NCBI GenBank assembly: GCA_002480495.1
Contig: DLCG01000009.1
Location: forward strand, 75,744 to 113,699
Length of the DNA: 37,956 bases
Direction of reading: 5' to 3'
DNA from: Rhodobiaceae bacterium UBA7804
GTDB taxonomy: Bacteria; Pseudomonadota; Alphaproteobacteria; Parvibaculales; Parvibaculaceae
The notes under the pieces: generated by a model
What the model saw: only the letters and a program-made list of their open reading frames with translations
Told to the model about the DNA's origin: nothing
The model's database searches: none
Shown here: piece by piece, positions 33,099 to 37,956 of the stretch
Layout of the letters: each line of letters begins with the position of its first letter
How positions within the stretch are numbered: position 1 is the first letter of the stretch
Position numbers and translations under genes: made by a program

Positions 33099-33587
33099 AT
33101 GAAACCGCTGACCGTTGTTGCCGCTCTTGGCTTCAGTACCGCGATCGCCACCGCGCTCGTCGCGAACACGGCCGTTGCATCCGACCCGCTGCCCCTGCCG
33201 CGTCCGGACATCATGAGTGAGAGCAAGGTGCTCGGCATCGAGGAACGCAAGATCACCGTGAGCGCGATCGACCCCGCAGCGCCGCGGACGCCCGGCTATG
33301 GCGTGAACGATGCCAAGCGCGTGACCTTCCCGATCTATTTCGCCGAAGGCTGGACGACGACGAACGACGCCGCGGAAGTGGCGCTGCGCGCGGCCGCCGA
33401 GGAGATCACCTATCGCGGCCTTCAGGACATCACGGTCGCGCCTTCCGATGCCGCCATGATGTCGAGCGACCTGTCGGTGCAGCGCGACGCAGAGAAGCGC
33501 GCCGAAGCCGTTGCGGAGGGTCTCGAAAAATACGGCGTGCCGGAACGCTGGATCGCCGTGAAACCCTACGCGCTCTCGGGCGTTTAA
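33099..33587 (+). CDS. Exported protein with degenerate OmpA-like domain
   Basis: A 162-residue protein with a signal peptide (residues 1-26, ATALVANTAVA-SDP). After a Pro-rich linker, the C-terminal part reads like an OmpA/MotB peptidoglycan-binding domain: a strand FPIYFAEG, helix NDAAEVALRAAAEEI, strand LQDITVAPSDA, helix LSVQRDAEKRAEAVAEGL, then GVPERWIAVKPY. The usual Asp and Arg that grip diaminopimelate are only partly kept, so binding is uncertain. It is most likely periplasmic. The start at 33099 follows GGAAGGGG. A strong terminator lies 130 bases downstream. Confidence 0.6.
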   Translation: MKPLTVVAALGFSTAIATALVANTAVASDPLPLPRPDIMSESKVLGIEERKITVSAIDPAAPRTPGYGVNDAKRVTFPIYFAEGWTTTNDAAEVALRAAAEEITYRGLQDITVAPSDAAMMSSDLSVQRDAEKRAEAVAEGLEKYGVPERWIAVKPYALSGV

Positions 33588-33718
33588 ATACCGAATTCTT
33601 TCTTCGCGGCGGCACCCCCCTCCCCTCGCGCCGCCGCGTTGCACCAAAGGCCCGGTGCCGTCTCTCCCTCATCCCCCACCGGGGACGGCATCGGGTCCTT
33701 TACCCCCTCGCAGTAACT

Positions 33719-33751
33719 CGGCCCGCCGCTCCTCCGGCGGGCCGTTTTCTT
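33719..33751 (+). terminator. Intrinsic terminator
   Basis: CGGCCCGCCG and CGGCGGGCCG form a perfect 10-bp stem with a six-base loop, followed by TTTTCTT. It ends the OmpA-like transcript before the thioesterase genes. Confidence 0.88.
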
Positions 33752-33820
33752 GTGTCCGGTTGCGCGACGGTCTAGATAGAGCGCCATCACAGATTTTCCC
33801 TTCCCCCGGATGCTTGTCTC

Positions 33821-34219
33821 ATGAGTTCAAAACAGGTCGATACGAGTGGCTTCGGCGCCTATGCCGGACCCGTGCTGCGCAACGACGAGGGCGCCTTCAT
33901 CTTCGAGATCGCGGACCATCATCTGAATGCCGACGAGAGGCTTCACGGCGGCATGATGATGACGCTTGCCTCCATCGTGCTCGGAAGCGTCGCGAAGGAG
34001 ACGGCAGCCGAGAAGGCGCCCGGCGCGACGGTGCGTCCGCTCTCGCTCAATTGCGACTTCGTGAGCGCGGGCGAGAAAGGCGACACGGTCGAAGGACGCG
34101 CGGAAGTGACGCGCGCGACGCGCACGGTGCTCTTCATTTCGGGCGAACTGCGCGTGGGCACGCGGATGCTGATGACGGCAACCGGCGTTTACGCCATCAA
34201 GGGACCGGACGAGACGTGA
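33821..34219 (+). CDS. PaaI-like hot-dog thioesterase (first of pair)
   Basis: A 132-residue hot-dog protein of the PaaI/YbgC-like thioesterase group. The conserved helix LHGGMMMTLASIVLGS starts at residue 41, with HGG at 42-44. The strands LSLNCDFVSAGEKGDTVEGR and TVLFISGELRVG follow in family order. It would release free acid from an acyl-CoA. It shares four bases (GTGA) with the next gene, a second member of the same family, so the two are made together and may form a mixed oligomer. Confidence 0.85.
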   Translation: MSSKQVDTSGFGAYAGPVLRNDEGAFIFEIADHHLNADERLHGGMMMTLASIVLGSVAKETAAEKAPGATVRPLSLNCDFVSAGEKGDTVEGRAEVTRATRTVLFISGELRVGTRMLMTATGVYAIKGPDET

Positions 34220-34650
34220 GAACGCCCCTCCCCTCTCCCGTGACCGTCGCAGCGCCGCAGGGCTGGAGGCCTTCTTCGCTGCACGATCCGTTCGAGGCCC
34301 ATGTGGGACCGATGTTCGAACGCGAGGAGAACGGCGCGCGCATTTTCGGCTTCTTCGCCGACGAGCGCCATCTCGATGAAAACGGCGCAGTGCATGAGGG
34401 CATGCTGATGACGTTCGCGGACGCCTTTCTCGGCAGCGCGGCGCATCGCGGCGCCGGCGGACGAAGCTGCGTCACACTGAGCCTGCAGGCAAGCTTCCTC
34501 GCCGAAGCGAGGGCGGGCGACTTCATCGAGTGCCGCACGCGCATCGACAAGACGACGCGCGCGATCATATTCGTATCGGCAAGTTTCAGCGTCGGCGGCG
34601 AGGACGTGATGACCGCGACGAGCCTCTGGAAAGTGCTGGGCGAACGCTGA
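34216..34650 (+). CDS. PaaI-like hot-dog thioesterase (second of pair)
   Basis: A 144-residue paralogue of the preceding gene. The core helix reads VHEGMLMTFADAFLGSA, so the HGG of the first copy is HEG here (60-62). TLSLQASFLAEARAGDFIEC and IIFVSASFSVGGEDV follow. A GTG start overlaps the upstream stop codon (GTGA); another GTG at 34240 is possible. The acidic residue in the active-site helix differs between the copies, so each may supply different catalytic groups or the second may prefer other acyl chains. Confidence 0.8.
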   Translation: MRTPLPSPVTVAAPQGWRPSSLHDPFEAHVGPMFEREENGARIFGFFADERHLDENGAVHEGMLMTFADAFLGSAAHRGAGGRSCVTLSLQASFLAEARAGDFIECRTRIDKTTRAIIFVSASFSVGGEDVMTATSLWKVLGER

Positions 34651-34772
34651 AGGCGCTTGCGCCAAGAAACAATGATCGCTTGCACGAGGCATAATGATCG
34701 CTTGCGCGAGGCTGGCGGAACCGCTTTTCTATGGCCCAAGAAACGGGCTTTTATTTTCAAGGGAGGCCGGAC

Positions 34773-35624
34773 ATGGCGATCAATTACGACAAGCTGATGA
34801 GCCTGAAGGCGGAAGGCCAGGAATTCAGCTATGGCGACCGCGAGACGATGCTTTACGCCCTCGGCATCGGCTTCGGACGCGATCCGCTGGACGAGAAGGA
34901 ACTGCCTTTCGTCTATGAGAAGAACCTGAAAACCGTGCCGACGCTTGCAACCGTGGTCGCCTGGGGCGCGGGCGCAATCGGCGACAGCGGCATCAACTAC
35001 GCGATGGTGGTGCATGGCGAGCAGAAGCTGAAGCTCTACAAGCCCCTTCCCATCGCCGCGAAACTTCTTGCCGACAGCCGCGTCGTCGGCGCCTGGGACA
35101 AGGGCGAAGGCAAGGGCGCGATCATCGTCACCGAAACGGATCTCACCGAAAAGGGCGGCGACAAGCTCTGCACACTGACATCGACGATCTTCGCGCGCGG
35201 CGATGGCGGCTTCGGCGGACCGCGCGAAGGCGCGCCGGAACCCCACAAGATTCCCGACCGCGCACCCGACATGAGCGTGGACGCGGAAACGAAACCCGAT
35301 CAGGCGCTTCTCTATCGCCTTTCCGGCGACCGCAATCCGCTTCACTCCGATCCGGAATTCGCGAAGGCGGTCGGATTTCCGAAGCCGATCCTGCATGGTC
35401 TGTGTACGTATGGAACGTGCTGCCGCGCGATCATCTCGAACGCGCTCGACTACGATCCGACGCAGATCACCGGCTTCGATGTGCGCTTTTCGGCGCCCGT
35501 TTTCCCCGGCGATACGGTCACTGTCGACATCTGGAAGGACAAGGGCCTCATCTCCTTCCGGGCCCGCGTGAAGGAGCGCGACGCCGTCGTCATCAACAAT
35601 GGCAAGTGCGAACTGAAGGGCTGA
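34773..35624 (+). CDS. MaoC-family (R)-specific enoyl-CoA hydratase, double hot-dog
   Basis: A 283-residue protein built of two hot-dog halves, like the hydratase 2 part of peroxisomal multifunctional enzyme 2. The active half carries the full motif YRLSGDRNPLHSDPEFAKAV (181-200) with D186 and H191, then PILHGLCTYG. The N-terminal half (YALGIGFGRDPLDEKELPFV) lines the acyl pocket. It hydrates trans-2-enoyl-CoA to (R)-3-hydroxyacyl-CoA, probably with bulky or branched chains. The start at 34773 follows GGGAGG; an in-frame ATG at 34731 is less likely. It is 122 bases downstream of the thioesterase pair. Confidence 0.92.
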   Translation: MAINYDKLMSLKAEGQEFSYGDRETMLYALGIGFGRDPLDEKELPFVYEKNLKTVPTLATVVAWGAGAIGDSGINYAMVVHGEQKLKLYKPLPIAAKLLADSRVVGAWDKGEGKGAIIVTETDLTEKGGDKLCTLTSTIFARGDGGFGGPREGAPEPHKIPDRAPDMSVDAETKPDQALLYRLSGDRNPLHSDPEFAKAVGFPKPILHGLCTYGTCCRAIISNALDYDPTQITGFDVRFSAPVFPGDTVTVDIWKDKGLISFRARVKERDAVVINNGKCELKG

Positions 35625-35657
35625 GGCGGGGATAAACAGGCCCGTTTTCGAGGCCAC

Positions 35658-35690
35658 CGTCATCGAAACGTCACGATAACGTCACAAACG
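35658..35690 (+). promoter_or_regulatory. Candidate Pho box (three 11-bp repeats)
   Basis: CGTCAT, CGTCAC and CGTCAC begin at 35658, 35669 and 35680, exactly 11 bases apart, each followed by an A-rich tetra- or pentamer. PhoB binds tandem 11-bp units of the form CTGTCAT-N4, so the spacing and the GTCA core fit. It points toward the TPR-methyltransferase gene 102 bases away. Confidence 0.55.
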
Positions 35691-35745
35691 GATCCCGGGC
35701 CCTTTCGCCGTTCACGGATGAACAGGACCCGGGGACAAATCGGGA

Positions 35746-35777
35746 GCCGGGCGGGAATGACTCCGCCCGGCCCTTTT
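35746..35777 (+). terminator. Terminator-like hairpin just before a start codon
   Basis: GCCGGGCGG and CCGCCCGGC form a perfect 9-bp stem, followed by CCCTTTT. It ends only 14 bases before the ATG of the TPR-methyltransferase gene. It may end the MaoC transcript or attenuate the gene that follows. Confidence 0.65.
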
Positions 35778-35791
35778 CATGGACAAAAAAG

Positions 35792-37150
35792 ATGTCCCCG
35801 GATTCAGACAAGCCCGAAAACGCAGCGCAGGACGGCCCGGCCGACATATCCCCGGCGCTCACCGTGAACCCTCCGTTTACGGAGGAAATACGCCCGGGCG
35901 ACACCCACGATCCGGAAGACCCGCTTTCGCGGATGGAAACACTCATCGCCGCAGGCGAGCGCGAAGGCGCCATAGCCCATGCGCGCCAGGCGGCCGCCGA
36001 CCGCGAGGCGGAACGATGGTCGAGCAGGCTCGTCGCCGCTCTTGCCCATTGCCTGATCGATCTCGGCGAGCCGGGCGAGGCTGCGGCGCTGATCGAACCC
36101 CTCGCCGCGGAAGGACGCGCGAATGCCCGGATGCTGACGGTGCTTGCCCGCGCCCGGACGCTCGAGGGGCGGCACGAGGATGCGCTCGCCGCGCTCACCG
36201 AGGCGAGCTATCTCGACGGCCGCTCCGCCGAAGTGCTGCTGGCGCTTGGAACGGCGCGCATGGCGGCGGGCGACACGGCGCGCGCCATTGCCGACCTCGA
36301 GCGCGTGCTCCGGGTCTCGACGGGAGAGCGAGCGGAGCAAGGCGAAGAGAGAGCGGAAGCGCATTTCCGCCTCGGCGAGGCATGGGCCTCGCTCGACGAG
36401 ACCGGGAAGGCGGCGCGGCATTTCCGTTCCTCGCAGGCGGAAGACGAGAGTGACCGGCGCGGCGCGGGCATCCGGCTCGCCGAGCTCGAGGCGCAGCCCG
36501 CCCCGACAAAGGCGAGCGCGGCCTATGTGCGCGCGCTCTTCGACGGCTATGCGCCACGCTATGACGGCCATATGGTGGAGACGCTTTCCTATCGCGGGCC
36601 GGAACTGCTCTACACGGCGGCGGAGAAGGCGGGCGCGCTTGAGGGCATCTTGCATGACGCTGTCGACCTTGGCTGCGGAACCGGACTTTCAGGGGCCGCC
36701 TTTCACCGCGCCTGCAAGACGATGCTCGGCATCGATCTCAGTCCCCGCATGTGCGCGGCGGCGGAAGCGAGCGGCTTCTATACGCGCGTCATCGCGGGCG
36801 AGCTTGTCGCGACGCTCGAAGCGGAGGCGGGGCCCTTTTCTCTCGCCATTGCCTGCGACACGGTGATCTATCTGGGCGATCTTGCGCCGCTTTTCTCCGC
36901 GCTTGCAGCGAGGCTTTCGCCGCAAGGCTGGTTCGTCTTCTCGACCGAGAAGTCCGACGGCACGTCCGAGGAAGCGCAGGCGCGAGGCTTCGAGATCGGC
37001 CCGTCGCGCCGCTTCCGCCATACGGAGGACTATCTGCGCGAGCTCGCGGAACGCTTCGGTTTCGACGTTCTGTCGCTCGGCAAGGCGACGCTCAGGACGG
37101 AGAAGCGCGTGCCGGTGGAGAGTTTCGTCTGCGTCATGCGGCGAAGGTGA
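35792..37150 (+). CDS. TPR-repeat SAM-dependent methyltransferase
   Basis: A 452-residue fusion. About residues 45-215 form TPR-like helical pairs (MLTVLARARTLEGRHEDALA, VLLALGTARMAAGDTARAIA, AHFRLGEAWASLDETGKAAR). A linker (YVRALFDGYAPRYDGHMVET) leads to a class I methyltransferase with the SAM motif AVDLGCGTG (290-298). TPR-methyltransferases of this kind likely use the repeats to hold a protein partner or substrate; the acceptor is unknown. The ribosome site is weak, and an ATG 13 bases upstream is out of frame. The upstream Pho-box-like repeats suggest control by phosphate. Confidence 0.87.
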   Translation: MSPDSDKPENAAQDGPADISPALTVNPPFTEEIRPGDTHDPEDPLSRMETLIAAGEREGAIAHARQAAADREAERWSSRLVAALAHCLIDLGEPGEAAALIEPLAAEGRANARMLTVLARARTLEGRHEDALAALTEASYLDGRSAEVLLALGTARMAAGDTARAIADLERVLRVSTGERAEQGEERAEAHFRLGEAWASLDETGKAARHFRSSQAEDESDRRGAGIRLAELEAQPAPTKASAAYVRALFDGYAPRYDGHMVETLSYRGPELLYTAAEKAGALEGILHDAVDLGCGTGLSGAAFHRACKTMLGIDLSPRMCAAAEASGFYTRVIAGELVATLEAEAGPFSLAIACDTVIYLGDLAPLFSALAARLSPQGWFVFSTEKSDGTSEEAQARGFEIGPSRRFRHTEDYLRELAERFGFDVLSLGKATLRTEKRVPVESFVCVMRRR

Positions 37151-37156
37151 GCGGGA

Positions 37157-37190
37157 AAAGAAAAGGCCCGCATTCCAAAGAATGCGGGCC
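37157..37190 (-). terminator. Terminator of the small membrane-protein gene
   Basis: GGCCCGCATTC and GAATGCGGGCC form a perfect 11-bp stem with a CAAA loop. On the minus strand it is followed by TTTTCTTTTCCC. It may also end the convergent methyltransferase transcript. Confidence 0.88.
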
Positions 37191-37254
37191 TCAACGATGG
37201 CAAGCCCTGGGGGGGTGAGCCTGCCGCCGGTACTTCCATTCGAAAGGGTTTCGC

Positions 37255-37566
37255 TCAGAAGGCAGACATGGCCGAAACGGTCCAGAGGCCGAGCAGGCTG
37301 AGCGCCATGGCGAGCCAGGCAAGGAGATCGCCATTGCCGCTGCGCGCCTGGCCGCGCCGGATATCGCGAGCCTCCCGGCTCACCTCCCGGCTGAGGCGAT
37401 GCTGACGGCAACGCGCGAGAATGGTTTCGACCTCAAGCTCCTCGACCGGGGCCGGCGCCGGACGTCCATAGACGCGGCGGCCGAAGGCACCTGCGGGGGC
37501 GCGGTTCGCGGGCTCAGCGATAAAGCCGCGTTCGAACCGGTTAAATCCTGGACCGATGGCGTTCAT
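37255..37566 (-). CDS. Small hypothetical tail-anchored membrane protein
   Basis: Not recognised. A 103-residue protein with one C-terminal membrane helix (LLAWLAMALSLLGLWTVSA) that ends almost at the C terminus. The rest is soluble and basic: a start MNAIGPGFNRFERGF, a Pro/Ala stretch, and a charged helix RCRQHRLSREVSREARDIRR. The arrangement suggests a tail-anchored inner-membrane protein facing the cytoplasm. The start at 37566 follows GGTGGAG; the longer frame to 37662 is Arg/Ser-rich and unsupported. Confidence 0.65.
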   Translation of the reverse strand: MNAIGPGFNRFERGFIAEPANRAPAGAFGRRVYGRPAPAPVEELEVETILARCRQHRLSREVSREARDIRRGQARSGNGDLLAWLAMALSLLGLWTVSAMSAF

Positions 37567-37777
37567 GCTGCTCACTCCACCTTGACTGACTTGCCGGTGC
37601 ATCCTGCTCCGGCGGCGCCTGTTCCATGAGGGAAGCTTGGTCCGAGTGTCACGCTCACTCAACGAGGGTTATGTTCTGATTTGTCGAGGACTGTGTGCGT
37701 CAACGCTTCCGCCTTGCGGAAAAGGCCGGTATCCTGAGGCTTAACCATCGCCCTTCCGCAGACTGACGAGGATGCAG

Positions 37778-37956
37778 ATGAACCGCATCGCCCCCGCCCT
37801 TCTCTTTTGCCTTCTCGCCATTGGCGCGATGCCGGGGAGGGCTCATGCCGAATGCGACACGCAGGGACCGATCAACACCTGCCTCGACGAGACCCCCGTC
37901 TTCAGCGAGGACGAGGGCGAGGTCTATGAGCGGCTCGATGGCGGCAGCTATGGCGG
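37778..37956 (+). CDS. Secreted protein, 5' part only
   Basis: The reading frame runs off the window end. The first 24 residues are a signal peptide (NRIAPALLFCLLAIGAM, cut near AHA-E). The mature start is acidic with two Cys (ECDTQGPINTC) and then DEGEVYERLDGG. No family was recognised from this part. The ATG at 37778 follows GACGAGG; an in-frame ATG two codons upstream is less well placed. A TTAACCAT sequence, like a CtrA half-site, lies 30 bases upstream. Confidence 0.65.
   Translation, partial: MNRIAPALLFCLLAIGAMPGRAHAECDTQGPINTCLDETPVFSEDEGEVYERLDGGSYG

Noticed and set aside
33606..33693. Inverted repeats in the OmpA-like 3' region (CGGCGGC/GCCGCCG and GGTGCCGTC/GACGGCATC)
   Set aside because: They are imperfect or long-looped and lack T-runs; the terminator at 33719-33751 is far better.
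34197..35663. 488-codon minus-strand frame
   Set aside because: It covers the second thioesterase and the MaoC hydratase, both with clear motifs on the other strand.
1..37956. CRISPR arrays, prophage, insertion sequences, toxin-antitoxin or other defence genes
   Set aside because: None were seen: no regularly spaced repeats, transposase or integrase motifs. The partial tRNA at the left edge shows no adjacent integrase or repeated tRNA end.

Overview
This is a 38 kb piece of a GC-rich alphaproteobacterial chromosome. The evidence for that is a GC-rich, chromosome-like gene set with no phage, plasmid or insertion-sequence genes; a cobalamin riboswitch ahead of btuFCD; a compact class I ribonucleotide reductase; many acyl-CoA enzymes; and an intergenic palindrome of a style common in this class. 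The gene mix (acyl-CoA dehydrogenases, MaoC hydratases, an MpaB-type oxygenase) would suit a lipid- or hydrocarbon-using genus such as Parvibaculum, but that name is a guess and was not tested.

Layout. 1-41: 3' end of a tRNA. 151-1680: small secreted Cys/His protein, two small hypothetical proteins, CBS-domain protein. 1741-6009: serine-hydrolase/YhhN operon, SpoU RNA methyltransferase, DUF6134-like/SDR operon. 5996-9229: photolyase, TauD-like oxygenase and a divergent LysR regulator. 9230-13503: cation/proton antiporter, then the B12 importer btuD-btuC-btuF, read leftward from a cobalamin riboswitch. 13633-15723: glutathione transferase, GH17-like glycosidase, HU-type DNA-binding protein with a basic N-terminal tail. 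15875-18905: nrdB and nrdA, with a NrdR-like palindrome upstream. 19238-24226: prolyl aminopeptidase/amidotransferase pair, palindromic repeat, SDR, K+/H+ antiporter, small basic KGG protein.

24430-35624 is the most coherent accessory stretch. It holds two paralogous acyl-CoA dehydrogenases flanking a GFA protein, a TetR regulator and an MpaB/DUF2236 oxygenase, two MaoC-type proteins, a thiolase and two PaaI-like thioesterases. Together these supply most steps of a beta-oxidation-like route. Two tandem paralogous methyltransferases with matching promoter-like elements sit inside it, next to a short duplicated piece of the thiolase 3' end.

35658-37956: a TPR-methyltransferase gene preceded by three 11-bp-spaced GTCA repeats that look like a Pho box, a small membrane protein, and the start of a secreted protein cut by the window edge.

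No defence system, CRISPR array, prophage or transposon was recognised. The best leads for something not well described are the MpaB/TetR/acyl-CoA module, the duplicated methyltransferase pair, and the Pho-box-like control of the TPR-methyltransferase. All functions are inferred from reading the sequence; no database search was run.
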